From an uncultured Clostridia bacterium (lineage in GTDB: Bacteria > Bacillota > Clostridia > TANB77 > UBA1234), in assembly GCA_934169745.1 (NCBI GenBank), contig CAKPOE010000007.1, positions 1 to 64,000 on the forward strand: a stretch of 64,000 nt of DNA, read 5' to 3'. Made by a program: the position numbers and the translations under genes. Positions 26,266 to 33,344 of this stretch are shown piece by piece. Each line of letters starts with the position of its first letter. The first letter of the stretch is position 1. The notes beneath the pieces are model-generated. The model did not search any database, was not told the origin of the DNA, and saw only the letters and a program-made list of their open reading frames with translations.

Positions 26266-26994
26266 TTATTCCTCATTTACTAAATAAACTTTCCATTTTC
26301 TTCTGCCTAATTTTAATGCGTATTGTTTGTCAAACACAGCATAATCAAAACGATATTTTCCTTTTACGGCATTTCCTGTATCCATTGCAACTACATAGCC
26401 TAATCCCTCTACATAAAACTTTGTTCCTAATTTCCAATATTTATTATCTACTGCGATTGAAACACCAGCAATAATTGGCTTTCCTGAAGCTGTGTAACCT
26501 AAATTATTGCTACATTCTTCTACACTTGGTGTATATGCAGTTCCTTCAAATTCTCCAACATATTCTAGTTTGTCATAGTCAACAGCAGAACTTACCTCTT
26601 CGGCGTCATCGTAGTTTTGAGGTTTTACGCCAACGCTTGCTGCAATTTTTAGAGATTGTTGTAATTTTATATTTTCTTCCACTAAGTGCAAGTTGTTTTG
26701 TGCAATTAGCTCAGCTTCTTTTAACATTTGCTCTCTTTCTTGTTCAAGTTGTTCTTTTTCGCTTTCAACTTGATTCTTTGCGTCTTGAAGCTCTGCTTTT
26801 TCTTTATCTAAAATTTCGTGTTTTGCCACATATTCTGCAATGGTATCTTTGCTGTAATAGACAACACCCAATATACCAAGCAATAATACAGCGCAAGTTG
26901 TTATTAATATTCTTTTATGTCTTTGGTGCTTTATAATTGACTTTCTAAAATTGAATACAGACCTTATTTGAGTTGCTATATCGGCCCTACCCAT
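26266..26994 (-). CDS. 3D-domain cell-wall protein with coiled coil
   Basis: 242 residues: a short cytoplasmic basic region, one membrane helix (~29-48), a Glu/Lys/Gln-rich coiled coil (~58-110), then a C-terminal 3D domain (~142-240) with FEGTAYTPSVEECS, TASGKPIIAGVSIAVD, MDTGNAVKGKYRFDYAVF. Such domains have a double-psi barrel like MltA and occur in proteins acting on peptidoglycan, including stationary-phase survival and Rpf-like factors. The third aspartate region is DYAVFD rather than the usual IDIYF. It starts behind AAGGAGG. It is upstream of lexA but lexA has its own promoter. Confidence 0.85.
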   Translation of the reverse strand: MGRADIATQIRSVFNFRKSIIKHQRHKRILITTCAVLLLGILGVVYYSKDTIAEYVAKHEILDKEKAELQDAKNQVESEKEQLEQEREQMLKEAELIAQNNLHLVEENIKLQQSLKIAASVGVKPQNYDDAEEVSSAVDYDKLEYVGEFEGTAYTPSVEECSNNLGYTASGKPIIAGVSIAVDNKYWKLGTKFYVEGLGYVVAMDTGNAVKGKYRFDYAVFDKQYALKLGRRKWKVYLVNEE

Positions 26995-27105
26995 TTGTTT
27001 CCTCCTTGCTAGATTTCTTATTTACAATAAGAAATTATAGCATAAAATTTTTAATTTGTATATATATAAAATCTATGTTAAAATTTATCTTGGAGGGGGA
27101 ATTTT

Positions 27106-28467
27106 ATGTTTGAAAAACTTTTCAAGTTGAAAGAAAATGGAACTAAGGTACTTACAGAATTGATTGCAGGAATTACAACATTTGTATCTATCTCGTACAT
27201 AATTTTTATAAATCCTAAAATATTGTCAAATGCGGGAATGGACTATAATGCGGTATATACAGCTACAATTATTGCATCTGTAATAGGAACACTAATTATG
27301 GGTTTGGTGGCAAATGTACCATACGTACAAAGTGCAGGACTTGGACTTAATGCGTTATTTACGTATACAATATGTGGTAGCTTGGGTTTTACATGGCAAC
27401 AAGCTTTAGCAATGGTATTTATTTGTGGAATAATAAATATTTTGATAACGGCAACAAGTATTAGAAAAAAATTAATAAAAGCTATTCCTTTGTTTTTACA
27501 AGACGCAATTACTGTTGGAATTGGACTTTTCATAGCATACACAGGTTTTAGAAATGGTGGATTTTTGCAGTTCTCTGTTGAAGAAGTTGCAAATGGAGTA
27601 TCGGCAGGTGCTACAACAATTCCAGGGTTGGTAACATTTAATAATCCTAGTGTTCTTTTAGCATTGATTGGTCTTATTATTACAAGTGTTTTGGTTTTGA
27701 AAAAAGTAAGAGGTGCATATTTGATAGGGATAATCATAACAACAATAATTGGTGTTCCTATGGGAGTTACAGAGATTCCAGATTTTTCGAATTATACAAT
27801 ATTGCCTTCTGTAGAGCCAACTTTTTTAAAGTTTGACTTTGCTGGCTTGCTAACGGCTAAAGCTGGTATTGTTACAGTTTTAATGACTATTTTTACGCTT
27901 TGCATATCTGATATATTTGATACTGTTGGAACGTTTATAGGCACAGGTAAAAAGTCAGGTATATTTAAGATTGATGAAAATGGAAATATGTCTCCAAGAC
28001 TTGAAAAAGCATTGTTTGCTGATTCGATTGCTACAAGTGTGGGCGCTGTGTTTGGAACAAGTAATGTTACAACGTATGTAGAGAGCAGTGCTGGAATTGA
28101 AGCAGGAGGAAGAACAGGCCTTACAGCAGTGTTTGCAGCGCTTTGTTTTATACTTTCATTATTTATTGCACCAATAGTTAAATGTGTTCCGATGAGTGCA
28201 ATTGCACCAGTCTTGATTTTGATTGGAGTATCTATGATGGGTTCTGTAAAGAGCATAGATTGGGATGATATATCGATAGCAATGCCTGCATTTTTTACTA
28301 TTATAGTAATGCCTTTTGCATACTCAATTACAGCCGGAATAGAAATCGGCTTTATATTCTATATATTAAGTAACATTGCAAGCAAGAAACACAAAAATGT
28401 ATCCCTTATAATATACATATTCTCGTTGTTATTTTTGGTAGATTTTGTGTATAGTGCATTAAAATAA
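27106..28467 (+). CDS. NCS2/AzgA-type purine permease
   Basis: 453 residues with about 12 membrane helices. The opening LTELIAGITTFVSISYIIFINP, QSAGLGLNALFTYT, and SDIFDTVGTFIGTGKKSG mark the AzgA-like branch of NCS2 transporters, which import adenine, guanine or hypoxanthine with protons (PbuG/PbuO in Bacillus). The start follows TTGGAGGGGG. The short leader has no room for a purine riboswitch. It stops a few bases before the tmRNA promoter. Confidence 0.92.
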   Translation: MFEKLFKLKENGTKVLTELIAGITTFVSISYIIFINPKILSNAGMDYNAVYTATIIASVIGTLIMGLVANVPYVQSAGLGLNALFTYTICGSLGFTWQQALAMVFICGIINILITATSIRKKLIKAIPLFLQDAITVGIGLFIAYTGFRNGGFLQFSVEEVANGVSAGATTIPGLVTFNNPSVLLALIGLIITSVLVLKKVRGAYLIGIIITTIIGVPMGVTEIPDFSNYTILPSVEPTFLKFDFAGLLTAKAGIVTVLMTIFTLCISDIFDTVGTFIGTGKKSGIFKIDENGNMSPRLEKALFADSIATSVGAVFGTSNVTTYVESSAGIEAGGRTGLTAVFAALCFILSLFIAPIVKCVPMSAIAPVLILIGVSMMGSVKSIDWDDISIAMPAFFTIIVMPFAYSITAGIEIGFIFYILSNIASKKHKNVSLIIYIFSLLFLVDFVYSALK

Positions 28468-28470
28468 ATG

Positions 28471-28499
28471 TTGTTTTTTTAACGTATGCGTGGTATAAT
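28471..28499 (+). promoter_or_regulatory. tmRNA promoter
   Basis: TTGTTT (28471-28476), 17 bases, TATAAT (28494-28499), placing the start about 15 bases before the mature tmRNA 5' end. Confidence 0.75.
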
Positions 28500-28514
28500 A
28501 ATACTTGTATACAT

Positions 28515-28862
28515 GGGGATGTACTGGTTTCGACGGTTATCTAGAAGTATAAATAGCGAGTGATGGATTCTCGTAGGCCATCTAAAAAACGAGAAAACAA
28601 ATAATTAACGAAAATAATTTCGCATTAGCTGCCTAGTTGCGGCTACGTTCGACCTAGAGTGCCACTTGGCTAGAATCGGGCGTCAATTCAAGTGGAAACA
28701 AAGCTACCAAAACTTTGAGGTAGTGGGTATTCATAAAGTTACCAAAACAAAAAATCTGTTTGTTGATGTTTTGTAGAGGGAATGTAAAAAAACAAACTGC
28801 ACTCGGAGAAGTTTATGTGGAAGGATATTCGGACACGAGTTCAAGTCTCGTCATCTCCACCA
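28515..28862 (+). ncRNA. ssrA: transfer-messenger RNA (tmRNA, ssrA)
   Basis: It starts GGGGATGTACTGGTTTCGAC, the conserved tmRNA 5' end, and closes with a T-arm GTTCAAGTC and CATCTCCACCA; GGGGATG pairs with CATCTCC as the acceptor stem. The tag reading frame ends with codons for NENNFALAA and a TAG stop (around 28595-28640), the usual proteolysis tag ending. The resume codon is not the common alanine and I cannot fix it by eye. It rescues stalled ribosomes with SmpB, which is not in the window. Confidence 0.96.
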
Positions 28863-28865
28863 AAG

Positions 28866-28901
28866 AAAGAAATCTCTTTTAGATAAAGAGATTTCTTTTT
28901 T
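28866..28901 (+). terminator. tmRNA terminator
   Basis: A 14-bp perfect stem, 28866-28879 with 28885-28898, a 5-base loop and trailing T, starting four bases after the tmRNA CCA end. Confidence 0.92.
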
Positions 28902-28972
28902 GATATATTGAATTTGAATTAGCAGTATGATATTATTTGAAAGTAATAGAAGTTTTATGTGGGGGTGTATTG

Positions 28973-30253
28973 GTGAAAAAATATATTGTTTTAGTTATTA
29001 CACTACTTTTAATTGCGCTTGGAGTTGTTTATTTTTCTACGGATGTTTTTAAACCGGTGAAAGAATTAAGCGAAATGGAAACATCGAAGCTTTCAAATGA
29101 AGCTTACTTAGATATATTAGTCGATATTAAAAATTTTAATAAAGAAAAATTTGACAATGAAAAAATTCTGGAAGCGGCAATGCGTATTGCACGAGAATTG
29201 GAATTGGTTAAATATGTTGAAACACCTGTATATGTTGAATATGTTCCAAGAGAAACAGTTCACAAAATAATTGAAGAATTAACGGGAGTAAAGCTTGAAC
29301 AAGCCATAGAAATAGAGGATTTTTACTATATGTACGATAGAGAAAATGACTATTATTATATTGTTCCTATTGGTACAGACTGGATTCATATTGGAAACTT
29401 AAAGAATGCCTTTGAAAAGGGAAATACATACGAAGTTAATTGTACAGCCGAAGAAACTGATTATAGCGGAACAGTGTTGGCTACATATGAAAGCGTTAAA
29501 ATTAACTTAAAGAAAAGATCAAATCAAAAGTATGTTAAATATCAATTGATTAGTATAGATAGTACAGAACCTATTATTGCTGAGCAATACGATCCGATTG
29601 ATACGATGCAATATGGAACTAGTGAAAAGGGAAGAGCACTACTTTGTCATTCTTTTACTCCAAAAGAATATGATAGAACCATTTTACTAAATTTTGCAAT
29701 ACATGGGTTTGAAGATAATTATAGCAAGGATGGTCAAGTGCTTGTAGATACAGCGAATAAACTGATTGAGTATTATTCGGAAAACGAAGAAGCGTATAGG
29801 AATACAAGAGTTATCATTGTTCCTTGTGCAAATCCTGATGGATTAGAAGACGGTACAACAAATAATGGCTTTGGAAGATGTAATGCAAATGGTGTTGATT
29901 TGAATCGAGATTTTGATGCAGAGCATAAAGTTTTTACCAATGCTAGAAATAAAACATCTGAACCATTTTCGGCGGTGGAATCAAGAGCTTTAAGAGATTT
30001 GGTAAATGAAGTAGAAGCAGACGTTGTTATAGATTTTCACGGATGGCTTAATATGACAATTGGAGATGCTAGCCTAGCTGAAATCTTTGAAGAAGAGTTG
30101 AGCTTAAAAAATAAAACAGCTTTTAATAATAGATGCAACGGATATTTTTCATATTGGGCGCATTTAAATGGAGCAGAAGCATTGCTTGTAGAGTTTAAAG
30201 ATGAGAATATTCCTTTTGAAAAGTTAGTTGATGCTTTAGATAAAATTATATAA
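28973..30253 (+). CDS. membrane-anchored M14 zinc carboxypeptidase
   Basis: 426 residues from GTG 28973, placed behind GGGGGTG; an in-frame ATG 12 codons upstream has no ribosome binding site. An N-terminal helix (~3-20) anchors or exports the protein. A linking domain (~40-200) precedes the M14 fold: zinc motif HGFE (HxxE), NPDGLEDG, NRDFD, third ligand His in VIDFHGW, and a C-terminal catalytic Glu in LLVEFKD. M14 enzymes of this type trim C-terminal residues, in Firmicutes often from peptidoglycan peptides. It is monocistronic, between the tmRNA terminator and an opposing terminator. Confidence 0.88.
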   Translation: MKKYIVLVITLLLIALGVVYFSTDVFKPVKELSEMETSKLSNEAYLDILVDIKNFNKEKFDNEKILEAAMRIARELELVKYVETPVYVEYVPRETVHKIIEELTGVKLEQAIEIEDFYYMYDRENDYYYIVPIGTDWIHIGNLKNAFEKGNTYEVNCTAEETDYSGTVLATYESVKINLKKRSNQKYVKYQLISIDSTEPIIAEQYDPIDTMQYGTSEKGRALLCHSFTPKEYDRTILLNFAIHGFEDNYSKDGQVLVDTANKLIEYYSENEEAYRNTRVIIVPCANPDGLEDGTTNNGFGRCNANGVDLNRDFDAEHKVFTNARNKTSEPFSAVESRALRDLVNEVEADVVIDFHGWLNMTIGDASLAEIFEEELSLKNKTAFNNRCNGYFSYWAHLNGAEALLVEFKDENIPFEKLVDALDKII

Positions 30254-30277
30254 ATTTTTGTTGCTTCTCCATTGTAC

Positions 30278-30306
30278 AAAAAAAGCACAGTCCAAGAGGA
30301 CTGTGC
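30278..30306 (-). terminator. minus-strand terminator of the tRNA-like unit
   Basis: GCACAGTCC (30285-30293) and GGACTGTGC (30298-30306) form a 9-bp stem with a 4-base loop. On the minus strand seven U follow (30278-30284). It ends the transcript that begins at the promoter at 30558-30586 and may also stop the M14 gene from the other side. Confidence 0.85.
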
Positions 30307-30397
30307 CTGGGAGGAGTGGAATGTAGAAGAGGTGAGGGGGCGCTTCCAAGCTAAAGAAGCATTATGAAGACTCTTCAAACATTCCTGAAACAGTTTT

Positions 30398-30419
30398 CAC
30401 GCACTCACAATAGTGCGTG
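30398..30419 (-). other. hairpin immediately downstream of the tRNA-like gene
   Basis: CACGCACT (30398-30405) and AGTGCGTG (30412-30419) give a perfect 8-bp stem. It begins four bases after the discriminator position of the tRNA-like element. About 90 bases with no recognised feature separate it from the terminator. Confidence 0.6.
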
Positions 30420-30422
30420 TAG

Positions 30423-30501
30423 TGGCAACAGCAAGTTTCGAACTCGCCTCTCTAAGCAAAAAAATAACGCTTAGCGCTCTACCTCTCTGAGCTATGCTGC
30501 C
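30423..30501 (-). tRNA. tRNA-like gene with an expanded anticodon loop
   Basis: The minus strand shows acceptor GGCAGCA/UGUUGCC, D-arm GCUC/GAGC, T-arm GCGAG-UUCGAAA-CUUGC and discriminator A, all sound. The anticodon arm is CUAAG, then 13 bases CGUUAUUUUUUUG, then CUUAG, instead of a 7-base loop. Extending the stem by C-G and G-U still leaves 9 bases. No anticodon can be assigned, and CCA is not encoded, unlike the other two tRNAs here. It has its own promoter and terminator. It may be a non-decoding tRNA-like RNA, a pseudogene, or an unusual decoder. Confidence 0.6.
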
Positions 30502-30557
30502 TAACTAATGCGAAAAAAACCGCATAAAAAAGTATATAACAAAATTTTTATGAATGT

Positions 30558-30586
30558 ATTCTACAATTATTCGAAGTCTTTGTCAA
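30558..30586 (-). promoter_or_regulatory. promoter of the tRNA-like RNA
   Basis: On the minus strand TTGACA (30581-30586), 17 bases, TAGAAT (30558-30563), close to consensus. With the terminator at 30278-30306 it defines a transcript of about 270 bases. Confidence 0.8.
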
Positions 30587-30618
30587 TAGAAAAATGAAAA
30601 TTTGCTTTTTTCTTGTAC

Positions 30619-30647
30619 TTGAATATGTTTTAAAAGTAGTGTATAAT
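30619..30647 (+). promoter_or_regulatory. prfA promoter
   Basis: TTGAAT (30619-30624), 17 bases, TATAAT (30642-30647), about 30 bases upstream of prfA and back to back with the tRNA-like unit. Confidence 0.75.
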
Positions 30648-30678
30648 AATACGGTAAAAATTTTATAAGAGGTGTCTT

Positions 30679-31734
30679 ATGTTTGATAAATTAGAAAATG
30701 TTGAAAAACGTTACGAGGAATTGAATATTAAAATTAGTGATCCAGAGGTTATTTCCAATCAATCTGAATGGAAAAAGCTTATGAAGGAGCATGCCGATAT
30801 TGAGGATATTGTTGAAAAGTATAGAGAATACAAAAAGACAGAAAAATCAATGGAAGAATTAAAAGAAATGCTTAATGATAAAGAAATGCATGATTTAGCT
30901 CAAGCTGAGCTTGATGAGTTAAAGGAAAAGCTTCCTACAATTGAAGAAGAGCTAAAGCTTTTGCTTGTGCCAAAAGACCCTAATGATGATAAAAACGTTA
31001 TTATGGAGATAAGAGGTGGAGCAGGTGGAGAAGAATCTTCACTTTTTGCTGCAGACTTATTTAGAATGTACAGTATGTATGCCGAGAAAAAGAAGTGGAA
31101 GTTTGAAGTTATGAACTTGAATGAAACTGAACTTGGCGGTATAAAAGAAGCTACTATTATGATAACTGGTAAAGGAGCATATAGTAGACTTAAATTTGAA
31201 AGTGGTGTTCATAGAGTACAAAGAGTTCCAGAAACAGAGACAAGTGGACGAATTCATACTTCAACAGCTACGGTTGCGGTTCTACCTGAGGTAGATGATG
31301 TTGAAATCGAAATTAATCCAACTGATTTGAAAGTTGATACATTCCGTTCAAGTGGTGCTGGTGGACAGCATATAAATAAAACAGAGTCTGCAATAAGAAT
31401 TACACATATTCCTACAGGAGTAGTTGTTGAGTGTCAAACAGAACGTTCTCAAATTCAAAACAGAGAGTCTGCTATGAAGATGCTTCGTTCTAAATTATAT
31501 GAGGCCGAACTTGAAAAGCAAAACTCAGAACTTGCAGCGGCTAGAAGAAGTCAGGTTGGAAGCGGTGATAGAAGCGAAAAAATTAGAACATATAACTTTC
31601 CTCAAGGAAGAATAACAGACCACAGAATTGGGCTTAGCATGTTCCAAGTCGATGAGTTTATGAATGGTAACATAGATGAAATGATTGATGCCCTAAATGC
31701 GGCAGATAGAGCAGCTAAGTTAAGTGAAGAGTAG
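30679..31734 (+). CDS. prfA: peptide chain release factor 1
   Basis: 351 residues, full length. RF1 recognises UAA and UAG and releases the peptide. The stop-recognition segment HRVQRVPETETSGRIHTS carries the P-x-T tripeptide (PET), and GGQHINKTESAIRITHIPTG near residue 228 carries the catalytic GGQ. The N-terminal helical domain contains MEIRGGAGGEESSLFAADL. It has AAGAGGTG as ribosome binding site and its own promoter. No methyltransferase PrmC gene follows, so the usual prfA-prmC pair is broken here. Confidence 0.97.
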   Translation: MFDKLENVEKRYEELNIKISDPEVISNQSEWKKLMKEHADIEDIVEKYREYKKTEKSMEELKEMLNDKEMHDLAQAELDELKEKLPTIEEELKLLLVPKDPNDDKNVIMEIRGGAGGEESSLFAADLFRMYSMYAEKKKWKFEVMNLNETELGGIKEATIMITGKGAYSRLKFESGVHRVQRVPETETSGRIHTSTATVAVLPEVDDVEIEINPTDLKVDTFRSSGAGGQHINKTESAIRITHIPTGVVVECQTERSQIQNRESAMKMLRSKLYEAELEKQNSELAAARRSQVGSGDRSEKIRTYNFPQGRITDHRIGLSMFQVDEFMNGNIDEMIDALNAADRAAKLSEE

Positions 31735-31748
31735 AATAAAAAAGTGTA

Positions 31749-31778
31749 GGGGTACTGACAATAAATTGTCGGTACTCC
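31749..31778 (+). terminator. hairpin after prfA, GTAGGGG-type element
   Basis: A 13-bp stem with two G-U pairs, 31749-31761 with 31766-31778, then a T-rich stretch. It probably ends the prfA transcript. The GTAGGGG start resembles the hairpin at 19.64 kb. Confidence 0.5.
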
Positions 31779-31829
31779 TATTTATTTGCTCTACAGGCAT
31801 AAAATAAACCAGAAAACACCAAAAAAATG

Positions 31830-31858
31830 TTGACTTACAAGTAATAAGATGATAAAAT
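31830..31858 (+). promoter_or_regulatory. promoter of the str ribosomal operon
   Basis: TTGACT (31830-31835), 17 bases, TAAAAT (31853-31858), about 60 bases before the L7Ae-like gene. No other promoter of this quality lies upstream of rpsL. Confidence 0.75.
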
Positions 31859-31923
31859 ATGAACTGCTATTGTTAAATGGAGAAAGTGTATAAATACATA
31901 GGGAAGGACGAGTTTAAGAGTAG

Positions 31924-32136
31924 ATGAAATATGTGGGAGTTAAGGAAGTTTTGAAAGCTGTTAGAAACAATGATGTTTCAAAAGTATATATTGGTAAAGA
32001 TGCTGAAACTCACGTGTTAACGGAATTGATTACTTCTTGTAACGAAAAGAATATAGAAATAGTCGAGATTGAGACTATGCAAAAATTGGGCGAGATGGCT
32101 GGTATCGAAGTTAAAGCAGCTACTGCCGCAGAATAA
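31924..32136 (+). CDS. L7Ae-like ribosomal protein (YbxF type)
   Basis: 70 residues. VKEVLKAVRNNDVSKVYIGKDAE and the internal CNEKNIEIVEIE match the L7Ae/L30e/Gadd45 fold, whose bacterial members (YbxF/RplGB) bind kink-turn RNA. The position directly before rpsL is the family's usual place. The ribosome binding site AAGGAC is 15 bases upstream, farther than normal, so initiation may be weak. The second half is slightly shorter than family average. Confidence 0.85.
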   Translation: MKYVGVKEVLKAVRNNDVSKVYIGKDAETHVLTELITSCNEKNIEIVEIETMQKLGEMAGIEVKAATAAE

Positions 32137-32204
32137 GTTTGAATGGTGGCTGATCCCACTGTCAATATATTTATATTATATTTCAAGGAGGTGAATTAAA
32201 AGAA

Positions 32205-32618
32205 ATGCCAACAATTAATCAATTAGTAAAACAAGGAAGAAAAGACAAGACAACTAAATCAAAAGCTCCAGCTTTACAAAAAGGTTATAACTCTAAGCTT
32301 AAGAAAGTAACAAACCAAGCTGCACCACAAAAGAGAGGAGTTTGTACAGTAGTTAAAACAACTACACCTAAAAAGCCAAACTCAGCTTTAAGAAAGGTTG
32401 CAAGGGTTAGATTAACAAACACTCAAGAAGTTACTGCTTACATCCCAGGAATTGGACACAACCTACAAGAGCACAGTGTTGTATTAATCAGAGGAGGAAG
32501 AGTAAAAGATCTTCCAGGTGTTCGTTACCATATCATTAGAGGAACACTTGATACTGCCGGCGTTAAGGAAAGACAACAAGGTAGATCAAGATATGGAGCT
32601 AAGAGGTCTAAAAAATAA
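32205..32618 (+). CDS. rpsL: 30S ribosomal protein S12
   Basis: 137 residues behind AAGGAGGTG. S12 lies at the decoding centre. The segments TTTPKKPNSALRKVARVRL and GRVKDLPGVRYH hold the lysines whose substitution gives streptomycin resistance, and both are wild type here. PTINQLVKQGRK opens the protein. It is followed by a structured 166-base gap before rpsG. Confidence 0.98.
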   Translation: MPTINQLVKQGRKDKTTKSKAPALQKGYNSKLKKVTNQAAPQKRGVCTVVKTTTPKKPNSALRKVARVRLTNTQEVTAYIPGIGHNLQEHSVVLIRGGRVKDLPGVRYHIIRGTLDTAGVKERQQGRSRYGAKRSKK

Positions 32619-32650
32619 TTCAAATCATTGAATTAAAAGACTGATTTAGG

Positions 32651-32727
32651 AAGTGCTTTTAATATATATAGAAATTTTTAAAAATGATATACATATCAGA
32701 AAGCACTTACGGAAAGCGAAAGCTTTC
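32651..32727 (+). promoter_or_regulatory. structured rpsL-rpsG intercistronic RNA
   Basis: AAGTGCTTT (32651-32659) pairs with AAAGCACTT (32700-32708) around an AU-rich interior, followed by GAAAGC-GAAA-GCTTTC (32712-32727), a stem capped by a GAAA tetraloop. In E. coli S7 represses the str operon by binding the S12-S7 gap, so this may be an S7 autoregulatory site; that role is inferred. Confidence 0.45.
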
Positions 32728-32784
32728 AGAGTACCTTAGTATGCGAATTACGTGTACAAAGAAATAAAAAAGGAGGGAAGAATA

Positions 32785-33255
32785 GTGCCAAGAAAAGGTT
32801 ATGTTGCAAAGAGAGAAGTATTACCAGATCCTCTATATAACAGTAAGTTAGTTACTAAATTAATTAACAATGTTATGGAAGATGGTAAGAAGACAGTTGC
32901 TCAAAAGATAGTATATGATGCGTTTGATATAGTTAAAGAAAAAACTGGTAAAGAACCATTAGCTGCTTTTGAAGAAGCGATGAATAATATTATGCCTGTA
33001 CTTGAAGTTAAAGCTAGAAGAGTAGGTGGAGCCACATATCAAGTTCCAATGGAAATTAGAGCTGAGAGAAGACAAGCATTAGGCTTAAGATGGTTAGTTA
33101 GATATTCAAGAGAACGTAATGAAAAGACAATGAAAGAAAAATTAGCTAACGAAATCATGGATGCAATCAACGGAATGGGTGGAGCCTTCAAGAAGAAGGA
33201 AGATACTCATAAGATGGCTGAAGCAAACAGAGCTTTTGCTCATTATCGTTGGTAA
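32785..33255 (+). CDS. rpsG: 30S ribosomal protein S7
   Basis: 156 residues from GTG 32785, directly behind AAGGAGGG; the upstream ATG at 32752 would add residues not typical of the family. MPRKGYVAKREVLPDPLYNSK opens the protein, and ARRVGGATYQVPMEIR and RYSRERNEKTMKEKL are S7 hallmarks. S7 nucleates assembly of the 30S head and binds 16S rRNA near the exit site. Confidence 0.97.
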   Translation: MPRKGYVAKREVLPDPLYNSKLVTKLINNVMEDGKKTVAQKIVYDAFDIVKEKTGKEPLAAFEEAMNNIMPVLEVKARRVGGATYQVPMEIRAERRQALGLRWLVRYSRERNEKTMKEKLANEIMDAINGMGGAFKKKEDTHKMAEANRAFAHYRW

Positions 33256-33344
33256 TCAGCGAATACATCATACGGTGTATTGAAATTAGAACAATTGTAA
33301 ATAATGTTTTATACAAACAAGAATAAAGAGAAGGAGGAAATATT

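Noticed and set aside
27000..27105. Purine riboswitch upstream of the purine permease
   Set aside because: The gap is about 110 bases and AT-rich, with no three-way junction or conserved loop sequences.
30679..31734. Unusual stop-codon recognition in RF1 because of PET rather than PAT/PVT
   Set aside because: P-x-T with Glu is, as far as I recall, common in Firmicute RF1, and stops in this window behave normally.
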